From contig NZ_OCTP01000010.1 in NCBI RefSeq assembly GCF_900232825.1, positions 656,871-720,870 on the forward strand: DNA of 64,000 nucleotides. The letters are read 5' to 3'. Shown here piece after piece: positions 54,310 through 62,757 of the stretch. How positions within the stretch are numbered: position 1 is the first letter of the stretch; every line of letters starts with the position of its first letter. Below the pieces are notes generated by a model. The model was not told the DNA's origin. It saw nothing but the letters and a program-made list of their open reading frames with translations, and did no database searches. Both the position numbers and the translations under genes were made by a program. Origin of the DNA: Anaerococcus sp. Marseille-P3625 (GTDB lineage: Bacteria; Bacillota; Clostridia; Tissierellales; Peptoniphilaceae).

Positions 54310-54877
54310 TAAAAATCCCCTCCTTTATCCATTTTATATGGATTTTATATTTTTCAATAAATAAGTCTTTGTCCCATTTTTCTCTAAAATTTCTCTGAAT
54401 AAGCGCATGGACAACAGCTCTAAAGAAGTTTACTTTTTCTAGGTCAACACCCATTTCTTTTGCCTTTTCAAAAACTTTATTGTAATCCTGGTGATTTTTG
54501 ATCCGATTTTCTTCTAAATATTCATTCCAATGAAGAAATCTATTTTTGTATAAATTGTAACAAGAATCATCAAAGATTATATCGGCAATTTCATAGCCAA
54601 AATCATCAAGACAAAGGCTAATATCGCCATTATTTTTCTTTAAAGTTTGCATAAAAAGCAAATGAATGTCGTATGTTTTGTTATCCAAAATATAAAAATA
54701 CGAATCATAAAGATTTTCAAAATATTGATAAAAACTTCCTCTAGCTATAGATAAATTTTCTACTATTGTCTTAATATTTACATCAGCAAAGGCTTTGTCA
54801 GAAAATTCTTTAGTCAAAACTTCTGTAATCCTATCTTTTTTTTCCTTTTCTAAATTGTAAAAAGTATCTTTTGGCAA
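54296..54877 (-). CDS. TetR/AcrR-family regulator
   Basis: About 193 residues. N-terminal TetR helix-turn-helix (KDRITEVLTKEFSDKAFADVN then ARGSFYQYFENLYDSYFYI); the rest is the ligand-binding helical domain. The likely start is TTG at 54877, with AAAAGGAGG 5 nt upstream; an ATG at 54907 lies inside the operator. It probably represses its own operon with the membrane protein gene. Inducer unknown. Confidence 0.9.
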   Translation of the reverse strand: MPKDTFYNLEKEKKDRITEVLTKEFSDKAFADVNIKTIVENLSIARGSFYQYFENLYDSYFYILDNKTYDIHLLFMQTLKKNNGDISLCLDDFGYEIADIIFDDSCYNLYKNRFLHWNEYLEENRIKNHQDYNKVFEKAKEMGVDLEKVNFFRAVVHALIQRNFREKWDKDLFIEKYKIHIKWIKEGIFNEAR

Positions 54878-54893
54878 ATAAAACCTCCTTTTA

Positions 54894-54947
54894 TGACACT
54901 GTGTCATTTACAAAAAATATTATATGTGACACCATGTCATTTGTCAA
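54894..54947 (-). promoter_or_regulatory. Consensus promoter with two TetR-type operators
   Basis: Minus-strand TTGACA (54942-54947), 17-bp spacer, TATAAT (54919-54924). Palindrome 1, TGACACCATGTCA (54927-54939), fills the spacer; palindrome 2, TGACACTGTGTCA (54894-54906), lies just after the start point. The centres are 33 bp apart, three helical turns, so bound dimers would sit on the same face. Confidence 0.88.
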
Positions 54948-54985
54948 GTAAATTTAAATACAAAATTATTATGCTTGCTTATATT

Positions 54986-55426
54986 TTAAATTTTATAAAC
55001 AAATATTTCTTCATCTATTTGTTTAAATCCAACTGAAGTAAATACCTTTTTACTTTGCTTGTTAAAAGAATAAATATTTGCCTTTATTTCTTTTCTTTCT
55101 AACTCTTTTGCAAGTTTTATGATTTCTTTAATGCAGAGCTTACCTATTCCCAAATTTTGAAAATCTTTTGCTATAACTATGCTTATTTCATTATCATCTG
55201 TTAGAGAGATGTCCCCTACCAAGTTTTCTTTATATTTAATATAGTAACAAAGGCCATGATCATTCAAATACTTATACATTCTGATAAGTCTGTCTTTGTC
55301 GTAAATATAGTCTATATTGTCCACTTGTTTGCAGAGATCATAATCTTGATACCAAGTTAATGTAAGCTCATAATTTTCAAAATAAGGAATAAGACTTATT
55401 TCATCTGTAATTTTTCTTTCTTTCAT
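54986..55426 (-). CDS. GNAT-family N-acetyltransferase
   Basis: 146 residues. The acetyl-CoA binding loop is IVIAKDFQNLGIGKLCIKEII, followed by IKANIYSFNKQSKKVFTSVGFK. Substrate unknown. Stands alone between the TetR operon and the ElaA-like gene. Confidence 0.85.
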   Translation of the reverse strand: MKERKITDEISLIPYFENYELTLTWYQDYDLCKQVDNIDYIYDKDRLIRMYKYLNDHGLCYYIKYKENLVGDISLTDDNEISIVIAKDFQNLGIGKLCIKEIIKLAKELERKEIKANIYSFNKQSKKVFTSVGFKQIDEEIFVYKI

Positions 55427-55486
55427 ATCTTTGACTAGCTCTATTAGTGAAATAATAGTAATTTTCTAATATCTGCTTAAAAAATA

Positions 55487-55927
55487 TTAATCTACTATTA
55501 ATTCCATTTTTATATGAGGGATATCATCCAGCAAAAATTCCTCAGAAATTTGCTTAAAGTCTAAGTTTTCATAAAATTTTCTTGCATAGCTTTGAGCTTC
55601 TATATAAATTTTTTCTGCTTTAAAATTTTCTTTGGCAGCCTTTATTCCCTCACTTAAAAGTTTGCTGCCTATTCCACATCTTCTTTTTGCAGAAATCACT
55701 CTTCCAATTGCAACATCTTCGCTTTCAACTCCCTTATCCAAAATCCTTAGATAGGCAATAATCTCATCGTCTTCTTTAAAATAAACATGAATAGCATCGT
55801 AATCCAAATTATCGATCTCTTCATATGGACAACTTTGTTCAACTACAAAAACATCGACCCTAAGTTTTAATATTTGATATAGTTCACGTGTTGAAAGTTG
55901 ATCAAAACGCTTTATATAAGTTTGCAT
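55487..55927 (-). CDS. ElaA-type GNAT acetyltransferase
   Basis: About 146 residues. It begins with the ElaA pattern FDQLSTRELYQILKLRVDVFV then VEQSCPY-E-IDNLDYDAIHV; the CoA loop reads AIGRVISAKRRCGIGSKLL. I use ATG 55927, since AGGGTGG lies 6 nt before it; the open frame continues to 55987 without an SD site. Substrate unknown. Confidence 0.88.
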   Translation of the reverse strand: MQTYIKRFDQLSTRELYQILKLRVDVFVVEQSCPYEEIDNLDYDAIHVYFKEDDEIIAYLRILDKGVESEDVAIGRVISAKRRCGIGSKLLSEGIKAAKENFKAEKIYIEAQSYARKFYENLDFKQISEEFLLDDIPHIKMELIVD

Positions 55928-55989
55928 ATAATCCACCCTTTTTAAAATATGTATTTTATTTATAGTGCTATTTAATTTTCCCGCCAAGT

Positions 55990-56757
55990 TTAGTCAAGTT
56001 TTTTATCTTTTACAACAAATCTACATTTTGGAAAATTCGAACATCCTATAAACTTCCCATATTTTCCTTCTCTTTCAACTAATTTCCCACCACATTTTGG
56101 ACAAATATTTAGTTTAATTTTTTCCTCATTTTCTTTCTTTAATTTTTTTATATCTCTTTCATGAGAAAAATCTGTTTGCATAGATTTATTATCTTCAATA
56201 ATTTTTACAATCTTATCAACATCTTCTTTTGAAATAATTTCATTTATAGATAGGGATTTGATTGTGTCTGAAACTTCAGCAATCTTACAGATACTTGCGC
56301 TTTTAGCTTCTATATCTTTAAGATTAGCCTCTGCCGAAAAAGCTATAATTGAATGATAAACCATATTTGGATAATTTTCTTCTAATATTGCTTCTAAGGC
56401 TTTGATATGACCATAATTTTGTAGAATTGGATTCATAAAGTTATTTTTTTGATTGGATAAATATTGCACCCACTGTTTGGAATATTCTTTTCCATAAATT
56501 TTTCCCTTATATCCCTTTGTTTCTATACAAAAAATCCCGTATGTAGAAACTATAATATGATCTATTTGACTGGTTTTTGTACGCATACTTGGATTTATTA
56601 ATTTGATATCATGAAGCTTTACATACTTTTACCTATCAAGGTCTTTTACCTCTAGTGCAACAGCTATCTCTCCAATATCCCCCTTAAATTTTGACTTAAA
56701 AACAGTTATTAACAAGATACAGCCAATAAAAAGACCAATCGCAATTTTTAATTCCAT
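55990..56757 (-). pseudogene. NERD-domain protein with topoisomerase-type zinc finger, interrupted by an in-frame stop
   Basis: A GGAGAG-led ATG at 56757 starts MELKIAIGLFIGCILLITV, a membrane anchor, then GDIGEIAVALE. At codon 43 there is a TAA (56629-56631). After it the same frame goes on with KYVKLHDIKLINP and QIDHIIVSTYGIFCIETK, the core of the NERD nuclease-related domain. The C-terminus has CPKCGGKL ... CSNFPKC, the zinc finger also seen in TopA. Only one stop codon breaks about 256 codons. Reinitiation at 56586 would give a 198-residue protein without the anchor and the first NERD motif. Confidence 0.8.
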
Positions 56758-56802
56758 AAACTCTCCTTAAATTTAAAAATAATTTCCTATAAAAAATTAT
56801 AC

Positions 56803-57414
56803 TTAATTATCAAAAATTATGTACTTACCCCATTGGATTATATCTTTGTTTAATCGATTGGTGATCGCTTTGGCAAAAAGTTCGTGGGCTTTTTTGTCGC
56901 TGGTTTTTAGATATGAGATAGCTTTTTTGCTGCCAAAATAATACATATCTCTAAGCAAATAATAATCTTCTAGGCTTTCTGCTAAAAAAGAAATAGCTCT
57001 AAAATCTCCTTCCAAATCTCCTTTTTCCACTCTTTTTAAAGTTTTTCTAATCCATGAAATAAGAAAATTTTTCTCATTTTCATCTGTAAAAGTATTTTGA
57101 TTTACGTAATTTTTAACTTTTTCTTTTAGATTTTTGCCAATGCCATTATCTTTTACTATTTCTGCCCAGAAAATCGGCAAAAAAGTATCGCTATCAAGCT
57201 TTCCTATTTCATCTTTGTCATAGATAAAACAATCTAATCTTACTTGCTCAACTAGGCTGTCGTCGTGACTTATATTTTTATCTTCGACTATTATCAAGCA
57301 ATCAAAATCACTAGTAGAATCATTTGTTCCGTCAGCGTAGGAACCATATAAAAATATCGTTAGCGGATGGTATTTTTCTTCCAAATAATTTATAATTTTT
57401 TCTTTTATTTCCAT
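56803..57414 (-). CDS. Nucleotidyltransferase-domain protein
   Basis: 203 residues. The N-terminal Pol-beta-type nucleotidyltransferase motif is FLYGSYADGTNDSTSDFDCLI, with GS and D-x-D intact. A helical C-terminal part (about 110-200) follows, of the kind seen in HEPN or substrate-binding regions. It might be a MNT-like antitoxin, or a small-molecule nucleotidyltransferase; no partner gene is obvious. Confidence 0.8.
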   Translation of the reverse strand: MEIKEKIINYLEEKYHPLTIFLYGSYADGTNDSTSDFDCLIIVEDKNISHDDSLVEQVRLDCFIYDKDEIGKLDSDTFLPIFWAEIVKDNGIGKNLKEKVKNYVNQNTFTDENEKNFLISWIRKTLKRVEKGDLEGDFRAISFLAESLEDYYLLRDMYYFGSKKAISYLKTSDKKAHELFAKAITNRLNKDIIQWGKYIIFDN

Positions 57415-57446
57415 AAAATTCTCTTTTCTAAATCTTCAAAATTTTA

Positions 57447-57866
57447 TTAATCAATTTTATTCCAATTTTTTGATATCAATTTTTCTAAGCTATTCTTATT
57501 ATCCTTAAAAATCTTACCGTCAAAAGGGATTTCGTAGGCAACTTTTTTCCCTATATGTATTAAATTAATAATTGCTTTAGATTTTTTCTGATCCATTGTG
57601 AAAGATTCTATTTCATGCCAAGGCATTAATAAAAAATCTCTATTTACTGAATTGCTAATTTCTTCTTCGTATATTCCCTTGGAAGAAAAATATAAAATAA
57701 AAGTTCTACTTGAGTCAAATGTGTACCATAAATTACTGACTAGCAATTTACCAAGACCTGTTTTAAAATCATTGTGCTTAAAAGCAACCAAATAGTTTTC
57801 CTTATCTTTAAAATCTTTATAAACTTTCTCGCTAATTTCTTCATTAGTGTTAAATAATAATCCCAT
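57447..57866 (-). CDS. Hypothetical protein, possible PH-like fold
   Basis: 139 residues, no signal or membrane segment. A series of beta strands (FILYFSSKGIYEEE, FLLMPWHEIESF) followed by a final helix suggests a bacterial PH-like domain, but this is a guess from pattern. It lies 10 nt after the XRE regulator gene, with which it is likely co-transcribed. Confidence 0.6.
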   Translation of the reverse strand: MGLLFNTNEEISEKVYKDFKDKENYLVAFKHNDFKTGLGKLLVSNLWYTFDSSRTFILYFSSKGIYEEEISNSVNRDFLLMPWHEIESFTMDQKKSKAIINLIHIGKKVAYEIPFDGKIFKDNKNSLEKLISKNWNKID

Positions 57867-57876
57867 TTCTTCTCCT

Positions 57877-58080
57877 TTATTTAAAAATAAAAACTTCTTT
57901 TATATCCTTATCCAAAACTTTGCAAATTTTGTAGGCTGTTTCTAAAGTTGGACTTATGGTTTTATTTTCATAAGCCATAATTGATCTTCTTTTTAGTCCT
58001 ACAGCTTTTGCCAGTTTTGCTTGCGAAAGTCCAAGCTCCTTGCGAAATTCTGCAATTTTATTATCAATTTCTACATCCAT
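57877..58080 (-). CDS. XRE-family helix-turn-helix regulator
   Basis: 67 residues, one Cro/CI helix-turn-helix (FRKELGLSQAKLAKAVG then KRRSIMAYENKTISP). Resembles small YgzD-type or plasmid-type regulators. AGGGTG lies before the ATG. First gene of the 57.4-58.1 kb pair. Confidence 0.92.
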   Translation of the reverse strand: MDVEIDNKIAEFRKELGLSQAKLAKAVGLKRRSIMAYENKTISPTLETAYKICKVLDKDIKEVFIFK

Positions 58081-58238
58081 AAAATCACCCTATCATAAAA
58101 TATTTTCTCATATTTTCTAATATTAAATTTAATCTATAATGAATTATTTGTTACATTTATAGTACATGTTTTTTAAAATTTTGTCAATTTCAATCAAAGA
58201 TTGGGTATGTATATAAGGATTAAATTTTAGGAGGGAAT

Positions 58239-58778
58239 ATGAGAATTGGATTATTAGTTGGATCTTTGAGGAAGGGTTCATGGAATAAAAAACTTGCAAA
58301 GGAAGTATCAGACTTGTTAGATGTGGAATCATATCTAATCGACTTAAGCGATATGCCATTTTACAACCAAGATCTTGATGGAGCAAATCCTTTAGATAAA
58401 TATCAAAGATTGAGAGAAGATGTGAAAAAATGTGATGGATTTATTTTTATCACTCCAGAATACAACAGATCTCTAGCTCCAGTTTTAAAAAATGCTATTG
58501 ACATAGCTTCAAGAGGTCCAGAGGGCAACTTATGGGCAAAAAAACCTGCAGCAGTATTTAGCTCAACAATAGGATCAATGGGAGCAGTTTCATCAAATCT
58601 TGCCCTAAAACAATCTTTTACTTGTGTAGATCTTATATCAATGAGCAAACCTGAGGTATATATAGCAAGAATCAATGAACTTTTTGACAAAGACGGAAGA
58701 TTAGTAGAAGATACAAGAAAATTCCTAAAGTCAGCTTGTGATGAGTTTGTAAGCTTTGCTAAGAAGATAATTGGATAA
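58239..58778 (+). CDS. NADPH-dependent FMN reductase
   Basis: 179 residues. Flavodoxin-like: the FMN phosphate loop is LVGSLRKGSWNKKLA and the later TPEYNRSLAPVLKNAID motif is typical of the NAD(P)H:FMN/azoreductase (YieF/ChrR) group. It may reduce quinones, chromate or azo compounds. AGGAGG lies 5 nt before the ATG. Confidence 0.92.
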   Translation: MRIGLLVGSLRKGSWNKKLAKEVSDLLDVESYLIDLSDMPFYNQDLDGANPLDKYQRLREDVKKCDGFIFITPEYNRSLAPVLKNAIDIASRGPEGNLWAKKPAAVFSSTIGSMGAVSSNLALKQSFTCVDLISMSKPEVYIARINELFDKDGRLVEDTRKFLKSACDEFVSFAKKIIG

Positions 58779-58789
58779 ATACAAATTAT

Positions 58790-58846
58790 AAAGAGGACTA
58801 GTCGTTAAGAATTTTTGTCTTAATATAAAATCCTCTTTTCCTTTCC
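58790..58846 (+). terminator. Terminator after the FMN reductase gene
   Basis: AAAGAGGA ... TCCTCTTTT outer stem, with TTAAGA/TCTTAA inside. Confidence 0.75.
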
Positions 58847-58896
58847 TTATTATTTTTTTGCTTATTTGCATTTTATTTGAGCAATAGGAGAATCTT

Positions 58897-59904
58897 ATGG
58901 AAGAAAAAAAGAAGTTTAAATTTATTATCTATGCCTTTATACTTTTGATAGTTATAGGCGTATTAGGCTATATGATATTATTAAAAGTTGATTTTGTAGA
59001 TGCTTTATACATGACCGTCATTACAATATCAACTGTTGGTTTTGGTGAGGTTGGAACAACAAGCGATCAATCTGAAATCTTTTCAATTTTTATGATATTT
59101 TTAGGAGTAGGTGTAGTTGGATATACCTTTACAACAGTAGTTGCAATGTTTGTTGAAGGCAAGCTTACAGAATTGTGGAAAGGAAGTAAAATGGAGAAAA
59201 AAATTTCCGCTTTAAGTGACCATTATATAATTTGTGGATCTGGTGAATTAGCAGAGGTTATAATAAAAAAATTTATTGATGAGAATTTAAATTTTGTAGT
59301 AATAACTGATAAGATAAAAGACCTTGATGATTATAGTCATCACGACATTTTAGTAATTGAAGGACATTCCACAGAAGAAAGTATCTTGGAACATGCTGGA
59401 ATAAATAAAGCAAAGGGTCTTATTTCAACCTTAGATAGTGAAGTAGATAACATTGTAACGGTTCTTACAGCAAGAAATCTTAATAAAGATATTTATATAA
59501 TAGCAAATTCCCTCAGCAAATCTGGCAGTGAAAAATTATTAAAAGTTGGTGCAAATAAAACTTTATCAGCTGTAGAAATAAGTGGCAAAAGAATGGTCTC
59601 ACTTATGATAAAACCAAATATTATCTCTTTTTTGGATGTAGTCACAAGAATCGGTGATGTTGAACTTGATTTAGAAGAAGTAATTGTAAAAAAAGCTTCC
59701 TACCTGGAAAACAAAACACTATTAGAAGCTCAAATTCCTAAAAAAACTGGTCTGATCGTTCTAGCAATAAAAAAGATTGAAAGTGGTCAATTACAATTTA
59801 ACCCTCCAGTAGATTACATTTTTAAAATTGGAGATGTACTAATTGTTCTAGGAAGAGAAGAGCAAGTTGATAAATTAAGACATCTAGGAGATGAAATCAA
59901 ATAA
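58897..59904 (+). CDS. Potassium channel with TrkA-N/RCK domains
   Basis: 335 residues. Two membrane helices (about 8-30 and 67-90) flank the pore loop ITISTVGFGEV, whose TVGFG is a K+ selectivity filter. An RCK N domain follows (HYIICGSGELAEVIIKKF, NAD-binding), then an RCK C domain (about 255-335). It resembles MthK/GsuK-type gated channels. With gdpP in the same window, both K+ flux and its c-di-AMP control are represented, though no direct link is shown. Confidence 0.92.
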   Translation: MEEKKKFKFIIYAFILLIVIGVLGYMILLKVDFVDALYMTVITISTVGFGEVGTTSDQSEIFSIFMIFLGVGVVGYTFTTVVAMFVEGKLTELWKGSKMEKKISALSDHYIICGSGELAEVIIKKFIDENLNFVVITDKIKDLDDYSHHDILVIEGHSTEESILEHAGINKAKGLISTLDSEVDNIVTVLTARNLNKDIYIIANSLSKSGSEKLLKVGANKTLSAVEISGKRMVSLMIKPNIISFLDVVTRIGDVELDLEEVIVKKASYLENKTLLEAQIPKKTGLIVLAIKKIESGQLQFNPPVDYIFKIGDVLIVLGREEQVDKLRHLGDEIK

Positions 59905-59931
59905 GGCTATGATTTATAGCCTTATTTATCT
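59903..59931 (+). terminator. Terminator after the K+ channel gene
   Basis: AAATAAGGCTAT-GATT-TATAGCCTTATTT. Confidence 0.85.
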
Positions 59932-59980
59932 TTAAATTTCTATAACCAACCCAAAATTCAACAATTTCATTAAATCCTCT

Positions 59981-60449
59981 TTACTCTTCTTCGCTTAGTA
60001 AATTACTTGTTTCTTCGATAAAACCATTATCTTTCCACCATAAAACAAGATTATTAGGGAAATTTTCAGAAGAGTAATCTATATCGATGCTTTCTAAGTC
60101 GTCAATTTCGAAATTTACCTAAAATAGATGTAGTTTTTCCTTTGACAGGAAAAGGTAGAATAGGAATTATACGGTTAAAAATCCAAGAATATCCTTCAAA
60201 ACTTTCATCGTCAAAAAGAAAGGCAGCATCTCTATCTGTTTTATCATTGTATGGTCTGATATCCTCCAACTCTGCTATAGCTATGGCGTGTCCGGTCATT
60301 AATGTGGCTTTCTCCCTTTTGTTGATAGCTTTTGAAGCGCAAATTAAAATCCATCCACGATAATCCGTCTTCCAACTACGAAGTTCAATCCATTTTACTC
60401 CCATAGCAATTAATGTCGCATATAGAGGTTGAATACTAAGAGCTTTCAT
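59981..60449 (-). pseudogene. ASCH-domain protein gene, frameshifted near the 3' end
   Basis: An AAAGGAG-led ATG at 60449 starts MKALSIQPLYATLIAMGVKW, and RGWILICASKA follows: an ASCH domain, an RNA-binding PUA-like fold. The frame stops at 60102 after 115 codons. Another frame then continues without break for about 43 codons (FEIDDLESIDIDYSSENF, then LVLWWKDNGFIEE) to a stop at 59981. The sequence at the junction, AAATTTCGAAATT, looks like the collapse of a short tandem repeat. A truncated but folded ASCH domain may still be made. Confidence 0.7.
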
Positions 60450-60526
60450 TTTTTCTCCTTTTTAATAATTCTCTATTTTAGATAAAAAATTGCAAGCATA
60501 AAACACTGTAATTTTTAAATTTTATA

Positions 60527-60945
60527 CTATTTATATATGCCCTTATACTCATTATAAACTATATGAAGCAAATCTGAAAATTCTTTGGATTTGGATTCCA
60601 TTAGTCCATGGCTAGTATTTTTCATAATATTAAAATCTTTTTTGAAACATTAATTTTATTAAAAAATAAATACAAGACTACTTTATTCAAAATCTCACTG
60701 ATATCAAAAATTTAAGTAGACTAAATTCAATCTATTTTCATAATACGTACACTGATTATGATAAATCATATGGAAAATATATATTTTACATAATTCGAAC
60801 TCCTTACTACTAAATGAAAATAATTAACAGTATTAATTTCTTCATATCATAAAACTCTTTTAGATAAGCATCTAATTTACAAATTATAAACTTCTTTTCT
60901 TGAGAAAACTATAAATCTTCCAACTCATCTAATAGCAACTATTAT
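60527..60945 (-). pseudogene. Decayed coding remnants
   Basis: No intact gene lies in 60450-61040. On the minus strand, short stretches still read like protein in broken frames. Examples are a segment LLLDELEDL-stop-FSQEKKFIICKLDAYLKEFYD near 60870-60945, KEFELCKIYIFHMIYHNQ near 60740-60810, and KDFNIMKNTSHGLMESKS ending at 60527. Stops and frameshifts separate them. This suggests one or more genes that have decayed; I cannot name the family. Confidence 0.4.
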
Positions 60946-61040
60946 TTAAAAAACAAAAAATTCGATAAGAATATCTTCTCCATCTTTTGCTTAGAAATTT
61001 AAGAGTAAATGTTTATATTGTAAAATCCTAAAAAATTGAT

Positions 61041-61067
61041 AAAAAAAAACATCTACTTTTGTAGATG
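61041..61067 (-). terminator. Terminator of the interrupted hypothetical gene
   Basis: Minus-strand GCATCTAC-AAAA-GTAGATG followed by TTTTTTTTT, adjacent to the stop codon at 61068. Confidence 0.9.
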
Positions 61068-61475
61068 CTAAGAAAAAATTCCAAATTTTTCAGGGACAAT
61101 CCCTGTCTTTTGATACTCGATATTTAAACTAAATAATAGATTTAAGGCATGATTGTCAATTCCCTCTTCTGATAAACTCCAACAATGACTTGAATTTTCT
61201 ACTATAATTTTTCCACAACTACAAAACTCCCAACAATCTACCTCAGGGTACTTCTTTTTTTCAATCCATACTTTTTTCCCATTTAATTTTTTCATTTTTT
61301 TCTTTATAATGGTTGGCTTTGGAAAAAAATCTTTACTTATAAGAAGAATTCCGTCGTAATTATTCATGGCTTATTTGTAATTATCTAAATCTATATTATA
61401 TGAAGTGTATTCGTAAGCATACCATTCATCGTCCATTGAAATCAATCGGCAAGATACTCCATATCCCATGCTCAT
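61068..61475 (-). pseudogene. Hypothetical gene split by an in-frame stop
   Basis: ATG at 61475 has AGGAGA 7 nt upstream and reads MSMGYGVSCRLISMDDEW, then YAYEYTSYNIDLDNYK, and stops at TAA (61371-61373). The same frame continues at once with A-MNNYDGILLISKDFF and 98 more codons to 61068, ending KFGIFS. Either this is one 135-codon gene with a single nonsense change, or two coupled small genes. The downstream part has only a weak ribosome binding site of its own, which favours the first view. Function unknown; the style resembles small immunity-type proteins, but that is a guess. Confidence 0.65.
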
Positions 61476-61761
61476 AATCAAATCTCCTATTAATAACAGT
61501 ATACTCGATCTTATATAACCTAAAAGCACAAAAAAATCAGCTCAATATTTTTACATCTAATTATCTCATCATTGTTTACCAATAACTAATTTCTTATAAA
61601 ACTACCAAAAAACCTGATTTTTTATAAATTTCACAAAAAACCTATTTACACATATTATAAAATTAAAAAACTTAGGTCTGCTGCTAATCTTAGAAAAGTA
61701 TTATATTCTCTAAAAACAATAATATAAATAGACTAATCAGTTCTAATTAATAAAATTTAAT
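61476..61761. other. AT-rich spacer
   Basis: About 285 bp between the split gene and the tRNA terminator. I see no gene, tRNA or convincing repeat in it. A TATACT on the minus strand (about 61497-61502) could be part of a promoter for the split gene. Confidence 0.5.
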
Positions 61762-61788
61762 AAAAAAACAGGTCTAAAACCTGTCTAA
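61762..61788 (-). terminator. Terminator of the rRNA-tRNA operon
   Basis: Minus-strand ACAGGT-TTTAG-ACCTGT followed by TTTTTTT, 30 nt after the last tRNA (Arg-ACG). Confidence 0.9.
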
Positions 61789-61817
61789 AAAAATTATGTG
61801 AAAATTTAAAAACTACT

Positions 61818-61894
61818 TGGCGTGCCATTGAGGATTCGAACCCCAGGCCTTCTGGTCCGTAGCCAGACGCTCTATCCAGCTGAGCTAATGGCAC
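61818..61894 (-). tRNA. tRNA-Arg (anticodon ACG)
   Basis: Acceptor GTGCCAT/ATGGCAC, anticodon loop CTACGGA, CCA encoded. A34 of this tRNA is the substrate of TadA, encoded at 30001. Confidence 0.97.
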
Positions 61895-61905
61895 AAAAAA
61901 ATAAA

Positions 61906-61982
<77 letters not shown>

Positions 61983-62075
61983 ACATTATCTTGACTGAGA
62001 TAATTATAACACAAATATCACATTAATGCAAGAAATAATTAAAATTTATATAAAATTTTAAAATTATGTAAAAAT

Positions 62076-62150
62076 TGGAGCGGATGACGAGATTCGAACT
62101 CGCGACCCTCGCCTTGGCAAGGCGATGCTCTACCACTGAGCCACATCCGC
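62076..62150 (-). tRNA. tRNA-Gly (anticodon GCC)
   Basis: Acceptor GCGGATG/CATCCGC, anticodon loop TTGCCAA, CCA encoded. Confidence 0.97.
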
Positions 62151-62193
62151 AAAAATATACTAGCTATTAAATTCAATTTCAATTTATCAAAAA

Positions 62194-62270
62194 TGGCGAC
62201 TCGGATGGGGATCGAACCCACGACCTCCGCCGTGACAGGGCGGCATTCTAACCAGCTGAACTACCGAGCC
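62194..62270 (-). tRNA. tRNA-Asp (anticodon GUC)
   Basis: Acceptor GGCTCGG/CCGAGTC, anticodon loop CTGTCAC, CCA encoded. Confidence 0.97.
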
Positions 62271-62289
62271 ATAAACTATTTAAGTATTA

Positions 62290-62365
62290 TGGAGCTGATG
62301 ATAGGACTTGAACCTACAACCTATTGATTACAAATCAATTGCTCTGCCAATTGAGCTACATCAGC
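62290..62365 (-). tRNA. tRNA-Thr (anticodon UGU)
   Basis: Acceptor GCTGATG/CATCAGC, anticodon loop TTTGTAA, CCA encoded. Confidence 0.97.
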
Positions 62366-62406
62366 AACTTAAAATTTATCAATATACTAAGTAATTGATT
62401 AAAATA

Positions 62407-62482
62407 TGGTGGAAGTAACAGGGCTCGAACCTGTGACCCCCTGCTTGTAAGGCAGATGCTCTCCCAACTGAGCTATACTTCC
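62407..62482 (-). tRNA. tRNA-Val (anticodon UAC)
   Basis: Acceptor GGAAGTA/TACTTCC, anticodon loop CTTACAA, CCA encoded. Confidence 0.97.
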
Positions 62483-62590
62483 ATATAAGCAATACCTAAC
62501 TCAAGACAATAAATTTTGCCCTGGGATTTTCGTACTTCGGTATTTCGTACTTGAGTGCGACTCCTCCTAAATCCGGAGGGACTTGTTTGC
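62483..62590 (-). other. Structured spacer, possible degenerate repeat unit
   Basis: Minus-strand CCTCC-GGATTTA-GGAGG is a 5-bp stem with a 7-nt loop, T-arm-like. Beyond it, ACTCAAG ... CTTGAGT encloses 47 nt that hold two AGTACGAAA repeats and a CCCAGGG. It sits between repeat unit A1 and tRNA-Val and may be what is left of a further unit. Confidence 0.4.
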
Positions 62591-62757
62591 TGACCCTACC
62601 GGGATTTGTAACCCAGTCCCTTGTAGGGTTTTAAATATTTATATTTAAAATCTTTGAGATGAGCCTTTGGCGAATCCAAAGAACTTACCGCCGTGAACAC
62701 GACGGTATCCCCGTCAAAGATTGCTATCATTTTATAATATCAAATAAATTAATTTGG
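62591..62757 (-). repeat. tRNA-Glu-linked tandem unit A1 (167 bp)
   Basis: It ends (minus strand) in GGGTTACAAATCCCGGTAGGG, close to the T-arm and acceptor of tRNA-Glu(UUC) but with an extra A in the T-loop and the CCA changed to GCA. The rest holds an AT-rich hairpin (62629-62650), a two-part hairpin (62651-62682) and an arm with UUC in its loop (62687-62706). It differs from A2 at about six positions. An open frame of 44 codons (MIAIFDGDTVVF...) crosses it without an SD site. Confidence 0.85.

Noticed and set aside
62039..62221. Open frame of 60 codons across two tRNA genes
   Set aside because: It consists of tRNA-Gly and tRNA-Asp sequence read as protein; no ribosome binding site.
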